Positions 1 through 8,754 are shown, counted from the first letter of the stretch. The stretch: 64,000 nucleotides of DNA from Metabacillus litoralis (GCF_003667825.1 NZ_CP033043.1:3908001-3972000); one strand, 5' to 3'. Notes: generated from the sequence alone by a model not told the origin. Translations and numbers: made by a program.

Positions 1-34
1 CTTGCAAGATAAAAATGTGTGCTTTGAAAAATAG

Positions 35-165
35 TTGTTGATTTCCGCTCCAGACATTCGCTTTCCGCGGGCGGTCCGGGAGCCTCCTTGGCGTGCGCCT
101 GCAGGGTCTCCCTTTGACACGCTTCTCCCGCAGGAGTCTCTCATGTCTTCCGCTCCAATCAACAA
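35..165. repeat. Dispersed Bacillus intergenic repeat, copy 1
   Basis: A GC-rich intergenic element bounded by a 9-bp inverted repeat (TTGTTGATT at 35-43, AATCAACAA at 157-165). Just inside each end is the same TCCGCTCC octamer, and the interior has the CTTTCCGCGG and CTCCCGCAGGAGTC blocks. The same blocks occur at 8698-8754/10523-10590 and at 35262-35341. It lies downstream of spo0F and contains no credible ORF. Elements of this type are widespread in Bacillus genomes; I know no established function. Confidence 0.8.
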
Positions 166-203
166 TGTGCTAAAAACTAACTCATCACTTTAACATTGGA
201 TAA

Positions 204-578
204 TTAATTCGCCTTAAGTGGTAAATACTTTTTTACTGCTTCACGAATTTCATCGATGTCAAATGGTTTTGCGAAGTGTGTTAGTGCGCCTAGGTCTTTT
301 GCTTCTTGGATCATATCAAGTTCGCCGTAAGCTGTCATGATGATCACACGGATGTCTTGGTCGATTACTTTCATTCTTTTTAAAATTTCGATTCCATCCA
401 TTCCCGGGATTTTCATATCAAGTAATACAAGGTCAGGAGAGTGGTTTTCTACGATTTCAAGTGCTTGGAAGCCATTTGCGGCTTGAAATGTTTGATATCC
501 TTCTTTTTGAAACACTTCATTTAGTAAAATGCGAATTCCGTATTGATCATCAACAATTAAGATTTTTTCTTTTAACAT
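204..578 (-). CDS. spo0F: Sporulation phosphorelay response regulator Spo0F
   Basis: Single-domain response regulator (124 aa) that passes phosphate from sporulation histidine kinases to Spo0B in the phosphorelay that activates Spo0A. The receiver domain fills the protein: the acidic pocket D10-D11, phosphoacceptor D54 in [12 protein letters not shown], the MTAYGE switch region and the lysine in THFAKPFD are all present. No output domain follows, as expected for Spo0F. A longer in-frame reading exists upstream (to 656), but the start at 578 is preceded by AGAGGTG at good spacing and gives the usual family length. A sigma-H promoter and a Spo0A-box-like site lie upstream. Confidence 0.97.
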   Translation of the reverse strand: MLKEKILIVDDQYGIRILLNEVFQKEGYQTFQAANGFQALEIVENHSPDLVLLDMKIPGMDGIEILKRMKVIDQDIRVIIMTAYGELDMIQEAKDLGALTHFAKPFDIDEIREAVKKYLPLKAN

Positions 579-701
579 GTCTACACCTCTTGAGTTATTT
601 TTGTTTTTTGTGACATATATCGAACTTTTCATTAAAAAATTTGCATTTATTTTCACGCTAACCTAAAGCGCTTTAAGCATAAATAAACGATCACCTAAGT
701 A

Positions 702-728
702 ATTCGTTTCCCCCTTGATATTTCCTTC
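702..728 (-). promoter_or_regulatory. Sigma-H promoter of spo0F
   Basis: On the minus strand GAAGGAAAT (728-720) and CGAAT (706-702) are separated by 13 bp. This matches the sigma-H consensus RWAGGAWWT-N12-14-HGAAT at every defined base. It is about 124 bp upstream of the spo0F start. spo0F of B. subtilis is known to use a sigma-H promoter. Confidence 0.8.
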
Positions 729-743
729 ATTTTTTCATTTTCT

Positions 744-755
744 TTTCTCGACAAA
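744..755 (-). promoter_or_regulatory. Candidate Spo0A box upstream of the spo0F promoter
   Basis: The minus strand reads TTTGTCGAGAAA, one base from the Spo0A box core TGTCGAA. It lies about 20 bp upstream of the sigma-H -35 element, a position that fits the known Spo0A~P control of spo0F. Binding is inferred. Confidence 0.5.
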
Positions 756-811
756 TTCTGCTTGGGTTAAGTTTATCATAATAAGGTTTGTTATGGTAAA
801 CTTGTTGGGTA

Positions 812-885
812 GTGCCTGTCACTTCCCGAATTTTGTCGCAGAAACTTCGGGTGGTGACAGGCACGCCCCGAAGTTTGTCACATTA
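812..885. repeat. GTGCCTGTCAC dispersed palindromic element, copy 1
   Basis: An 11-bp inverted repeat GTGCCTGTCAC (812-822) / GTGACAGGCAC (854-864) encloses a second pair CCCGAA / TTCGGG, followed by a partial second copy with AAGTTTGTCA. The element sits directly upstream of the ywjG ribosome binding site. Related copies are at 42156 and 52023. It carries TTTGTCG-type cores that resemble Spo0A boxes. Confidence 0.75.
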
Positions 886-899
886 GGAGGTTCGATACT

Positions 900-1445
900 A
901 TGATGAAGATTTTCTCCACACAGTTAACGGGTCATTTTAACCGGATAGTAGAGCAAGAGGAGCTGAGTATTGAGGATAGTGCGCGCTTGCTTGCCCAGGC
1001 TTTAGTTGGTGAAGGGAAGATTTATATATATGGTTTTCAAGAGTTACATGGCATTGTGTTAGAGGCGGTTCATAGCAGTGAGCCTCTTATCCGTTCAGAA
1101 GCGTTGTTGAATCAAAAAGGTGAAATGAAGGAACTAACCCCTGCCGACCGCGTTCTACTTTTTACATATCGATCAACAGATGAAGAAGCGATCAAGCTTG
1201 CTCAAGAATTGTCCTCTAAAGGTATTCAAACAGTTGGCGTTTCTGCCGTGATGAAAGGTGAAGAAACAGGGCTCAACAAAATTACAGACCTACATATTGA
1301 TTCAAAGCTAAGGCAGCCGCTCATTCCTGGTGAAGATGGTGAAAGATACGGCTTTCCTGCGTTAATGACATCATTATATGTGTACTACAACCTAACTTTT
1401 ATCCTAAAAGAAATTTTAGATGAATTTGAGGATGATGAGCTTTAA
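900..1445 (+). CDS. ywjG: DUF2529 family protein YwjG
   Basis: A 181-residue cytosolic protein of the DUF2529 family (YwjG), found next to spo0F in Bacillus. The central part (GKIYIYGF, ADRVLLFTYRSTDEEAIKLAQEL, GIQTVGVSAV) looks like a SIS-type sugar-isomerase fold, but no catalytic residues can be assigned and the function is not established. AGGAGG ends about 9 bases before the ATG at 900; a second ATG follows at 903. The gene is divergent from spo0F and ends in a 14-bp perfect hairpin shared with the convergent IclR gene. Confidence 0.85.
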   Translation: MMKIFSTQLTGHFNRIVEQEELSIEDSARLLAQALVGEGKIYIYGFQELHGIVLEAVHSSEPLIRSEALLNQKGEMKELTPADRVLLFTYRSTDEEAIKLAQELSSKGIQTVGVSAVMKGEETGLNKITDLHIDSKLRQPLIPGEDGERYGFPALMTSLYVYYNLTFILKEILDEFEDDEL

Positions 1446-1453
1446 TTCCCAAC

Positions 1454-1493
1454 AAAAAAGAATGAACCCTCTATAGCGAGTTCATTCTTTTTT
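1454..1493. terminator. Bidirectional terminator between ywjG and the IclR gene
   Basis: A 14-bp perfect stem AAAAAAGAATGAAC / GTTCATTCTTTTTT with a 12-nt loop, carrying A and T runs so that it can work in both directions. It overlaps the last codons of the minus-strand IclR gene. Confidence 0.85.
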
Positions 1494-2246
1494 ATCATCG
1501 TATCCTAATTTAGCTGAAATATGTTCAGCCACCTCTTTTACTTTATCAATAATAACCGGAATTGTTTCTGCTTGGAAACGAACATTCGGACCTGCCACAC
1601 TTATACCTGCAACCACTTCTCTTTTATGATTAAAAATGGGCGCAGCGATTGATGTGGTATAGTCTTCTAGCTCCGAGTTACTAATTGTATAGCCATTCCT
1701 CTTTGTTTCCTTTAATACTTTACGGAGCTTTTCTTGGTCAGTAATCGTTCCTGAACCAATTGCCCTTAGCTCAACATCTTGTAAATATTGCTCTAGTTCA
1801 TCTTCAGGTAAAAAAGCAAGAAGAACTCTTGAGCATGCTCCAGCATAAAGAGGAGACTTTCTGCCAATTGCAGTATACAGCCTAACTGGTTGGGTTGTAT
1901 CCACCTTTTCAACATACATTGCTTCATGTTGATCTCGAATCGTCAGGTTTACGGCCTCTCCCATTTCATCTCGAAGTGATTTCATATAAGGTAATGCAAT
2001 TTGGCGGATGTCTAGCCTGTCCGCTACCAATTGACCGTATTGTAAAAATAATAAGCCAAGGGAATATTTCCCGTCTTCATCTTTATCAAGAAACCCCATA
2101 TCCTCGAGTGATCCGAGCATACGATGCACAGATGTTTTTGGCATGCCGGAAACTTTGATCATTTCATTAAAAGATAGTTTAGGATACGTTAAAAAAAGGT
2201 TAAGGAGGTCCATCGATTTAATCACGGTTTTATTCTTATTTTGCAA
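1482..2246 (-). CDS. IclR-family regulator of the oxoprolinase cluster (KipR-like)
   Basis: A 254-residue IclR-type transcription factor. Residues 1-70 hold the winged helix-turn-helix (LSFNEMIKVSGMPKTSVHRMLGSLEDMGF), and residues 80-250 the IclR effector domain (RKSPLYAGACSRVLLAFL, ELEDYTTSIAAPIFNHKREVVAGISVAGP). The start is a TTG preceded by AAGGGGGAGA. It is the last gene after accC. The B. subtilis equivalent cluster (ycsF-ycsG-kipI-kipA-kipR) also ends with an IclR regulator, KipR. It probably senses a small molecule related to oxoproline metabolism. Candidate operators are palindromes near 6224-6249 and 6416-6433. Confidence 0.85.
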   Translation of the reverse strand: MQNKNKTVIKSMDLLNLFLTYPKLSFNEMIKVSGMPKTSVHRMLGSLEDMGFLDKDEDGKYSLGLLFLQYGQLVADRLDIRQIALPYMKSLRDEMGEAVNLTIRDQHEAMYVEKVDTTQPVRLYTAIGRKSPLYAGACSRVLLAFLPEDELEQYLQDVELRAIGSGTITDQEKLRKVLKETKRNGYTISNSELEDYTTSIAAPIFNHKREVVAGISVAGPNVRFQAETIPVIIDKVKEVAEHISAKLGYDDKKE

Positions 2247-2357
2247 AAATTCTCCCCCTTAGTCGATACAATCTAACAAAAAATCGTCTTTCATTCATTA
2301 TATATTTTTTCTTGTTTTTTACAAGATTTGTATAAGACCAGGAGATCCGCAGAGAAT

Positions 2358-3710
2358 CTATTCTTTTATCGAAATATGATAGGTTTCTAGAAACTTCGTA
2401 TTAAACTCACCCGAAACAAACGCGTCATGCTCTAGTAGTTCAAGGTGAAATGGAATCGTTGTTTTAATCCCAGTAATGATAAATTCATCCAGAGCTCTTT
2501 TCATTCTTTGCAAGGCATCTTCACGATCTTTACCCCACACAATTAATTTGGCGACCATTGAATCATAAAAAGGAGAAACAGTGTATCCCGGATAAACAGC
2601 ACTATCTACCCTAACGCCAAAGCCACCTGGTGGAAGATATCCTTCTACAAGGCCAGGAGATGGCATAAAGTTTTTGGCAGGATTTTCAGCATTGATCCTA
2701 CATTCAATGGCCCAGCCGTTAATTTTAACTTCTTCTTGTTTAAAAGATAGTTCATACCCAGCAGCTACTGCTATTTGCTCTTTAATAAGATCAATTCCTG
2801 TGACAAGCTCTGTTACAGGATGCTCGACTTGGATACGCGTGTTCATTTCCATAAAATAAAAATGACCATGCTTATCTAGTAAAAACTCTACCGTTCCTGC
2901 GCCATGGTATTTTACAGATTGAGCTGCCTTTACAGCCGCTTCACCCATTTTGTTACGTAGCACTTCATCTAGAGCTGGTGACGGAGCCTCTTCAATCAGT
3001 TTTTGGTGGCGGCGTTGAATGGAGCAATCTCTTTCACCAAGATGAACAACGTTTCCGAATCGGTCGGCGATGATTTGAATCTCAATATGACGTGGTTCTT
3101 CTAAATATTTTTCTAAATAAACACCCGGATTTCCGAAGGCTGTTTCTGCTTCTTGCTGTGCTTGACGGATTGCTTTTTTCAATTCTTCTGGACCGTACGC
3201 GACTCTCATTCCTTTACCGCCACCGCCTGCTGTTGCTTTTACGATCACTGGATAACCAATTTCAGTCGCAACAAGCAACGCCTGTGCTTCATCTTTGATC
3301 AACCCATCTGTTCCTGGTACAGTCGGTACTCCTGCTTTGCCCATTGTTTCCCGGGCTATGTCTTTTGTACCCATTTTTTGAATGGCCTCTGAGTCAGGGC
3401 CAATAAATGTGATACGGCATTTTTCGCATGCTTCAGCAAAATCAGCATTTTCAGCAAGAAAGCCATACCCTGGATGAATCGCGTCAGCCCCTGTCATCGT
3501 TGCCGCACTTAGAATATTTGGGATATGTAAATAACTTTCCTTTGAAGCTGTTTTTCCAATACAATACGCTTCATCAGCTAACTTTACGTGAAGCGCTTCT
3601 CGATCGGCCTCAGAAAAAACAGCTACTGTTTTAATTTTTAATTCTTTACATGCTCTTATTATTCGAACAGCAATTTCTCCGCGGTTAGCGATTAACACTT
3701 TCTTAAACAT
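2358..3710 (-). CDS. accC: Biotin carboxylase subunit (AccC-type) in the pxp cluster
   Basis: Biotin carboxylase of 450 aa that carboxylates the biotin of a carrier protein with ATP and bicarbonate. Hallmarks: [16 protein letters not shown] at the N-terminus, ATP-grasp loop [32 protein letters not shown], and the [16 protein letters not shown] active site. The start at 3710 follows AAGGGGGAA; a longer reading to 3773 overlaps accB and lacks support. It is 22 bp after accB. Bacillus normally has accBC elsewhere with the fatty-acid genes, so this pair next to pxpBC is probably a specialised paralogue serving a biotin-dependent reaction of this cluster. Confidence 0.9.
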   Translation of the reverse strand: MFKKVLIANRGEIAVRIIRACKELKIKTVAVFSEADREALHVKLADEAYCIGKTASKESYLHIPNILSAATMTGADAIHPGYGFLAENADFAEACEKCRITFIGPDSEAIQKMGTKDIARETMGKAGVPTVPGTDGLIKDEAQALLVATEIGYPVIVKATAGGGGKGMRVAYGPEELKKAIRQAQQEAETAFGNPGVYLEKYLEEPRHIEIQIIADRFGNVVHLGERDCSIQRRHQKLIEEAPSPALDEVLRNKMGEAAVKAAQSVKYHGAGTVEFLLDKHGHFYFMEMNTRIQVEHPVTELVTGIDLIKEQIAVAAGYELSFKQEEVKINGWAIECRINAENPAKNFMPSPGLVEGYLPPGGFGVRVDSAVYPGYTVSPFYDSMVAKLIVWGKDREDALQRMKRALDEFIITGIKTTIPFHLELLEHDAFVSGEFNTKFLETYHISIKE

Positions 3711-3732
3711 AAGATGTTCCCCCTTAAAAAAG

Positions 3733-4203
3733 TTAAGATTTTCTAATGGCAAACAAAGGCTGGCCAAATTCAATAAGCTGACCTTCTTCTACTAAAATCT
3801 CAACAATTTCCCCATTAACCTCAGCTTCAATCTCATTGAATAGTTTCATAGCTTCTACTATACAAATAACGGTGTCCTTCTGAACCTTTGAGCCTACTTG
3901 CACAAAAGGATCAGCATCTGGATTTGAACGAGAGTAGAATGTGCCAACCATCGGAGACAGCACGTTATGAAGATCTTCCTTCACCTCTTCTACCTTTTCC
4001 TTTTTCTCAACGAAAGGCGCCTCCGCTACAGCCGGTGCTGCTGGTGAAGGTGAACTGGATACTGTCTCGATAACAGGTTTTACTTCAGTTTCAGAGATTT
4101 TTTCAATCACAACCTTTGTTCCCTCGTGCTCTACCTTAAACTTTTGAATGGATGAAGAATCAATTGCTTTAATCATTTCTTTAATATCATTAATATTAAA
4201 CAT
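3733..4203 (-). CDS. accB: Biotin carboxyl carrier protein in the pxp cluster
   Basis: A 156-residue BCCP. An N-terminal helical segment (1-35) is followed by an Ala/Pro/Glu-rich linker (40-78) and a biotinyl domain (80-155). The domain carries the biotinylation motif EAMKL, with K120 as the predicted modified lysine. AAAGGAGCG precedes the ATG. It is encoded 15 bp after pxpC and 22 bp before accC, so it is co-transcribed with both. It is the natural carrier for the adjacent biotin carboxylase; whether it also serves PxpC, which is a biotin-dependent carboxyltransferase homologue, is inference. Confidence 0.92.
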   Translation of the reverse strand: MFNINDIKEMIKAIDSSSIQKFKVEHEGTKVVIEKISETEVKPVIETVSSSPSPAAPAVAEAPFVEKKEKVEEVKEDLHNVLSPMVGTFYSRSNPDADPFVQVGSKVQKDTVICIVEAMKLFNEIEAEVNGEIVEILVEEGQLIEFGQPLFAIRKS

Positions 4204-4218
4204 GAGTTGTCGCTCCTT

Positions 4219-5226
4219 TTATTGCTTTAATTTATAGGTAATACTCACCGCTAGTTGCTTTAAGTTTTTTTCTTTTTCCAGATACAGTCTTTCTGCATCC
4301 TCTAATGTTATTTCAGTAAAAGAAATGGATTGACCAGGCATAACCTGCGCTACAACTGGTAGGTCAACAGTTGCAACTTGACCAATTTTCGGATATCCCC
4401 CTGTTGTTTGACGGTCAGCAAGCAGGATAATTGGATTTCCATCGGGAGGGATTTGAATGGTTCCATGAGCAACAGCTTCTGAAAGCATTTCCAATTTTTC
4501 TTCTAATTCAATAGCAGGTCCTGATAATCGGTAACCCATTCGATCAGATTGTGGTGAAACTCTAAAGGATTGGATGAAAAACTGCTCTTTGCTATGTGAT
4601 GTAAATTTTTCGTACTGTGCTCCTGGTAAAACACGAATATTCGGATTTTTTATAAGAGGTAAAAACTCGTTCCAACGAACAGACCAATTAGCAGGTTGAA
4701 ACGGTCTTTTATTTTGCTTGTTTTTGAGTTTTTCAATCTGCGAGAAAGCTCCTTCAGACATCGAATTTACTTCTAAAATATCCCCCTCTTGAATCGCTCT
4801 TCCTTGATACCCGCCTATTTCCGCTCTTAAATATGTGCTTTTGCTCTTCATTATTTCGTTAACCGCAAAGCCACCAGCTACTGCCAAATAAGCCCTGCAG
4901 CCAGATTTTTGTAATCCGAATTGAAGTTTACTTCCTTTTTTCACGAAAACTGGACGCCATAATGGCACAGAAGCCCCTTCAATTGTTGGAGATAAATCGC
5001 CTCCTGTGATCGCAATGAGCATATCTTTTTCAAATAGCAACGTTGGTCCCATTAGAGTGATTTCTAACGCAGCTTCTCCTTCTGAATTGCCAACTAATAA
5101 ATTTGCAATTCTTAAAGAATAGGAGTCCATCGCACCACTAACAATGACTCCGTATTTTTGGTATCCATATCTTCCTAAATCCTGAATTGTTGTAAGCAGC
5201 CCTGAACGTAGAGTGGTTATAGTCAT
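4219..5226 (-). CDS. pxpC: 5-oxoprolinase subunit C / carboxyltransferase-family protein (KipA homologue)
   Basis: A 335-residue PxpC/KipA protein of the allophanate-hydrolase-subunit-2 (AHS2) family. With PxpB and PxpA it makes the ATP-dependent 5-oxoprolinase that opens 5-oxoproline to glutamate. Family motifs include LRSGLLTTIQDLGRYGYQKYGV near the N-terminus, GGDLSPTIEG, GCRAYLAVAGGF and the C-terminal PIILLADRQTTGGYPKIGQVA. It starts with ATG after AAGGAGG and overlaps the pxpB stop by 4 bp (ATGA), indicating translational coupling. Confidence 0.93.
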   Translation of the reverse strand: MTITTLRSGLLTTIQDLGRYGYQKYGVIVSGAMDSYSLRIANLLVGNSEGEAALEITLMGPTLLFEKDMLIAITGGDLSPTIEGASVPLWRPVFVKKGSKLQFGLQKSGCRAYLAVAGGFAVNEIMKSKSTYLRAEIGGYQGRAIQEGDILEVNSMSEGAFSQIEKLKNKQNKRPFQPANWSVRWNEFLPLIKNPNIRVLPGAQYEKFTSHSKEQFFIQSFRVSPQSDRMGYRLSGPAIELEEKLEMLSEAVAHGTIQIPPDGNPIILLADRQTTGGYPKIGQVATVDLPVVAQVMPGQSISFTEITLEDAERLYLEKEKNLKQLAVSITYKLKQ

Positions 5227-5981
5227 TTACTTTCCTCCTTCCATTCCAAAAAGTCTTTGTAGGAAATAGGATAGAACTTCACTACATCTCCAGCCTGGAG
5301 TAGACTTGGGGGTTCTTTTTCTGATAAAAAAAGACGAAGAGGAGTTTGACCAATCAGCTGCCAGCCGCCCGGAGTGGAAATTGGGTAAACACCGGTTTGT
5401 TTTCCCGCAATACCAACAGAACCAGCCGGGATACTAGTTCTTGGTGTAGAACGTCGCGGTGTTGCAATTTTCTCTGACATTCCCCCTAAAAACGGAAAAC
5501 CAGGGGCAAACCCGAGCATATAAACAAGATATTCTCCACCTGAATGCAGGCTGATCACTTCATCTGTTGTTAAGTTGTTTTGTTTCGCTACAAACTCCAG
5601 GTCCGGACCGCATTCACCACCATAACAAACGGGAATTTCAACAATCCGGTGTGCTTCTGCTTCTTCACCTTTTAGGTTTGCTAAAAGATCCTCAATGATG
5701 GAACGGACAATTTTGTATGGAGAGAAAATTTGCCCTGCTTTATAAGCATGACTTTTTTCTACTAAAAGTGGATCATAAAAAACGGTCACACCCGTATAAG
5801 ATGGGATACATTCAATAAACCCATTAAAGCTGTTTTGTGTTAGGTAATTGGACAGCATCTGTACCTTACGATGTGTACGATATTCGATTTCAGAGCCAAA
5901 CCGAATCACAATCGCAGCATCTCCAACAGGTTCTATCATTATGTTTGCTTCAAATCTATTAGTCTTTGTCAATCCTCTCAC
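5223..5981 (-). CDS. pxpB: 5-oxoprolinase subunit B (KipI homologue)
   Basis: A PxpB/KipI protein of the AHS1 family, 252 aa from the GTG at 5981 or 238 aa from an ATG at 5939. The GTG has AAGAGG close upstream; the ATG has no clear ribosome site, so the start is uncertain. Motifs: EPVGDAAIVIRFG, IPVCYGGECGPDL, YMLGFAPGFPFLGGM, TPGGWQLIGQTPL. In B. subtilis KipI also inhibits the sporulation kinase KinA; whether that holds here cannot be seen. It is the first known enzyme gene of the minus-strand pxpBC-accBC-iclR operon. Confidence 0.9.
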   Translation of the reverse strand: MRGLTKTNRFEANIMIEPVGDAAIVIRFGSEIEYRTHRKVQMLSNYLTQNSFNGFIECIPSYTGVTVFYDPLLVEKSHAYKAGQIFSPYKIVRSIIEDLLANLKGEEAEAHRIVEIPVCYGGECGPDLEFVAKQNNLTTDEVISLHSGGEYLVYMLGFAPGFPFLGGMSEKIATPRRSTPRTSIPAGSVGIAGKQTGVYPISTPGGWQLIGQTPLRLFLSEKEPPSLLQAGDVVKFYPISYKDFLEWKEESK

Positions 5982-6036
5982 ATCCTCTTGGCATCTTTTA
6001 ATAAGAAGATTTCCTTTTGGGGATTTTCCTTAATGA

Positions 6037-6180
6037 CTATTGGAAATCATTATAGTAAACAATTTGAGAAAGAAATTTACTTCCTTTTATTTTATCATAA
6101 GCTTCTTTTGCCTCTTTTTCGTTATTAAACTCAAACATTTTCGGATGATTTTGCTCTGAATAAACAGTGATGATCCACAT
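6037..6180 (-). CDS. Small conserved-looking protein, 47 aa
   Basis: A short ORF with a strong ribosome site (AGGAGG, 7 bases before the ATG). The translation begins MWIITVYSEQNHPKMFEFNN and continues with a charged helix rich in Glu and Lys and the ending LSQIVYYNDF. The pattern of a beta strand, a helix and a second strand resembles small uncharacterised Bacillus proteins that start MWI.TVYS, from memory. It lies between pxpB and pxpA and may be first in the pxpB transcript. Function unknown. Confidence 0.65.
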   Translation of the reverse strand: MWIITVYSEQNHPKMFEFNNEKEAKEAYDKIKGSKFLSQIVYYNDFQ

Positions 6181-6223
6181 TAGAAAGCCTCCTATGCTAT
6201 TTTCATTAAAATCTATTTTTCTT

Positions 6224-6249
6224 GTTCCATTAAACGGAATATTAATTCC
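6224..6249. promoter_or_regulatory. Candidate IclR operator upstream of the minus-strand operon
   Basis: GTTCC-N7-GGAAT (6224-6240) overlaps GGAAT-N4-ATTCC (6236-6249). The half-site GTTCC/GGAAY recurs at 6416-6433 in front of the divergent pxpA gene. Their placement upstream of both arms of the cluster fits an operator of the cluster's IclR protein; binding is inferred. Confidence 0.4.
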
Positions 6250-6415
6250 TAATATCGGACTTAGAGGCTATTATAATTTTAGTTTCTTTAAAAAACAACT
6301 GAAAATAACCAAAAAACTTGTATTTAATTTTCCCTGTTAGATTCAATGACAAAATAGTTAAAAAATTTATAGAGATACATTATCATCATTTCATGTTACA
6401 ATAATTGAAACTGCA

Positions 6416-6433
6416 GTTCCTAAATTCGGGAAC
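6416..6433. promoter_or_regulatory. Candidate IclR operator upstream of pxpA
   Basis: An 18-bp palindrome GTTCC-N8-GGAAC about 55 bp upstream of the pxpA start, with the same half-site as the palindromes at 6224-6249. Confidence 0.4.
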
Positions 6434-6486
6434 AAAATCAAATTCACTAGTTTGTATACTTATTCATTTAAAAGGGGGAATCTTAC

Positions 6487-7245
6487 TTGTATCAAATTGA
6501 TTTGAATTGTGATTTGGGGGAAAGTTTTGGTGCTTATAAGATTGGGATGGATGAAGAGGTTCTTCAATTTATTACATCAGCAAATGTTGCATGTGGATTT
6601 CATGCTGGAGATCCATCGGTGATGCGAAAAACCGTGCAACTGGCTCTTAAGAATAACGTAAAAATTGGAGCACACCCTGGTTTACCTGATTTAGCAGGCT
6701 TTGGTCGACGCAACATGAACATTTCACCTCAAGAAGCCTATGACCTCGTTGTTTACCAAATAGGAGCTCTTTCCGGCTTTTTAAAAGCAGAAGGAGAAAA
6801 AATGCAGCATGTGAAACCACATGGTGCTTTGTATAATATGGCGGCAAAAAACAGAGAATTATCTGAAGCGATTGCAGAGGCTGTTTATAAGGTAGATCCA
6901 CAGCTGATTCTTTTCGGTCTTGCCGGAAGTGAGTTAGTAAAAGCCGGTGAAAAAATCGGACTTAAAACAGCAAATGAAGTCTTCTCTGATCGAACGTATC
7001 AGCAAGACGGGTCATTAACACCACGAACTCAACCTGATGCACTTATACATAGCTACGAGGATTCTGTTTCACAGGTTATTCGAATGATCAAGGAAGGAAA
7101 AGTTCGTTCAACGCAAGGTGTTGATGTATCTGTTTTAGCTCAAACGGTTTGTATTCATGGAGATGGTCCTGAGGCTCTTGTATTCGCTAAGCAGCTAAGA
7201 GAGTCGATGCAATCTGAAGGTATACAAGTCAACGCATTTAGTTGA
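6487..7245 (+). CDS. pxpA: 5-oxoprolinase subunit A (LamB/YcsF family)
   Basis: A 252-residue LamB/YcsF-family protein, the PxpA subunit of prokaryotic 5-oxoprolinase. It shows the family start [19 protein letters not shown], then [38 protein letters not shown] and [17 protein letters not shown]. The start is a TTG preceded by AAAGGGGG at good spacing. It is transcribed divergently from pxpBC, with the NRAMP-related transporter 160 bp downstream, as in the B. subtilis ycsF-ycsG pair. Confidence 0.95.
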   Translation: MYQIDLNCDLGESFGAYKIGMDEEVLQFITSANVACGFHAGDPSVMRKTVQLALKNNVKIGAHPGLPDLAGFGRRNMNISPQEAYDLVVYQIGALSGFLKAEGEKMQHVKPHGALYNMAAKNRELSEAIAEAVYKVDPQLILFGLAGSELVKAGEKIGLKTANEVFSDRTYQQDGSLTPRTQPDALIHSYEDSVSQVIRMIKEGKVRSTQGVDVSVLAQTVCIHGDGPEALVFAKQLRESMQSEGIQVNAFS

Positions 7246-7406
7246 GTTAAATTTAAAAAGATTTCTATTAAATCAAAAAACGAATATTCTTCCTCCGTCA
7301 TCACTCAGTGTTAAACAATACGAAGAAATGAGATGTAAGAAGGTTTTTATACGTTTTTTGGTAACAAACTATAAATTATGAGTTGATTCAGTTAGGAGGA
7401 AAATAG

Positions 7407-8648
7407 ATGGAGCCACTTAATGTTTCACCAAAAAAGGATGATAAAAGCAAATCATCTTTACCAAAAATGAATTGGTCGCTATTAATGGGTGCTGCCTTTT
7501 TAATGGCAACCTCAGCAATTGGACCTGGTTTCTTAACACAAACAACTGTGTTTACTCAAACCTTAGCAGCAAGTTTTGGTTTTGTTATTTTAGTTTCTAT
7601 TATTTTAGACATTTTCGCTCAAACAAATATATGGCGAATCATTGCTGTTTCTGAAAAAAGAGGACAAGATATTGCCAATATGGTTTTTCCCGGACTCGGG
7701 TATATCCTTTCTTTCTTGATTGTCCTTGGGGGTCTTGCCTTTAATATTGGGAATATTGCTGGTGCCGGTCTTGGTCTAAACGCGATAACTGGTGTATCAC
7801 CAGAGGTTGGTGCCGTGATTGGGGCAATAATTGCAATCTTTATCTTCGTTGTGAAGGAAGCAGGGAAAGCAATGGATCGGTTCACACAAATAGCTGGATT
7901 TGTCATGATCGGGTTAATGATCTACGTTGCGATTACAACAGCCCCTCCAGTTGGTGAAGCGATTATCCGATCGGTAGCGCCAGCCCAAATTGATGTTTTG
8001 GCGATTGTAACATTAGTTGGTGGTACAGTTGGTGGCTATATTACCTTTGCTGGTGGACATCGTCTTTTAGAAGCAGGTATAAAAGGGAAAGCCGCAATCC
8101 CAGAAGTAACAAGAAGCTCTGTTGTCGGGATATTATTTACATCTGTTATGCGTATTGCCCTTTTCCTAGCTGTGCTAGGAGTTGTTTCAAAAGGGTTAAG
8201 TTCACAAATTGATCCAACGAACCCGCCTGCATCTGTGTTTCAGCTTGCAGCTGGAGATATTGGGTATAAAATTTTTGGGATTATTATGTTTTCTGCTGCT
8301 ATTACTTCAGTAGTTGGTGCAGCGTATACGTCTGTTTCGTTTATTCGTACATTCAGTGATAAATTAGAGAGAAATAATAAGGTCATTACAATTGGTTTTA
8401 TTGTGGTTTCAACTCTTGCTTTTGTGTTGATTGGAAAGCCTGTTAAAGTGTTAGTTTTGGTTGGTGCTTTAAATGGTTTGATTTTGCCGTTAGCGCTTGG
8501 AACCTTACTTGTTGCGGCTTATAAGAAGAGTATTGTTGGGGATTATAAGCATCCGTTATGGTTAACGATTTCAGGTGCGCTTGTGGTGATTGTGATGGCG
8601 TTGATGGGTGGTTATACGATTATTAAGTCGCTTCCTCAGTTGTTTTGA
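7407..8648 (+). CDS. NRAMP-related membrane transporter (YcsG-like)
   Basis: A 413-residue polytopic membrane protein with about 11 hydrophobic segments, related to the NRAMP family and positioned like B. subtilis ycsG. The first segment keeps the NRAMP-like IGPGFL, but the metal-binding DPGN motif that should follow is absent (TQTTVFTQ is there instead). No MPH motif is found in the sixth segment region (VGGTVGGYITFAGG). It is therefore unlikely to be an ordinary Mn/Fe transporter. Its place between pxpA and the cluster end suggests uptake of 5-oxoproline or a related substrate, which is inference. AGGAGG precedes the ATG. Confidence 0.8.
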   Translation: MEPLNVSPKKDDKSKSSLPKMNWSLLMGAAFLMATSAIGPGFLTQTTVFTQTLAASFGFVILVSIILDIFAQTNIWRIIAVSEKRGQDIANMVFPGLGYILSFLIVLGGLAFNIGNIAGAGLGLNAITGVSPEVGAVIGAIIAIFIFVVKEAGKAMDRFTQIAGFVMIGLMIYVAITTAPPVGEAIIRSVAPAQIDVLAIVTLVGGTVGGYITFAGGHRLLEAGIKGKAAIPEVTRSSVVGILFTSVMRIALFLAVLGVVSKGLSSQIDPTNPPASVFQLAAGDIGYKIFGIIMFSAAITSVVGAAYTSVSFIRTFSDKLERNNKVITIGFIVVSTLAFVLIGKPVKVLVLVGALNGLILPLALGTLLVAAYKKSIVGDYKHPLWLTISGALVVIVMALMGGYTIIKSLPQLF

Positions 8649-8697
8649 TTTGCTATTTATACATTAATGTTTGCTTGTGAGAAAAGCGTAGAAATGA

Positions 8698-8754
8698 GTT
8701 CGTTCCATTGCACTGCAGACACTTGCTTTCCGCGGGGCGTGCGCTGAGCCTCCT
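8698..8754. repeat. Dispersed repeat, left half interrupted by the IS
   Basis: The left half of the dispersed element (CTTTCCGCGG, GAGCCTCCT blocks). It stops at position 8754 where the IS begins and resumes at 10523. Joining the halves after removing one CT restores the element pattern seen at 35-165. Confidence 0.75.

Noticed and set aside
715..903. 62-aa ORF upstream of ywjG
   Set aside because: It crosses the spo0F promoter and a repeat element; no ribosome site.
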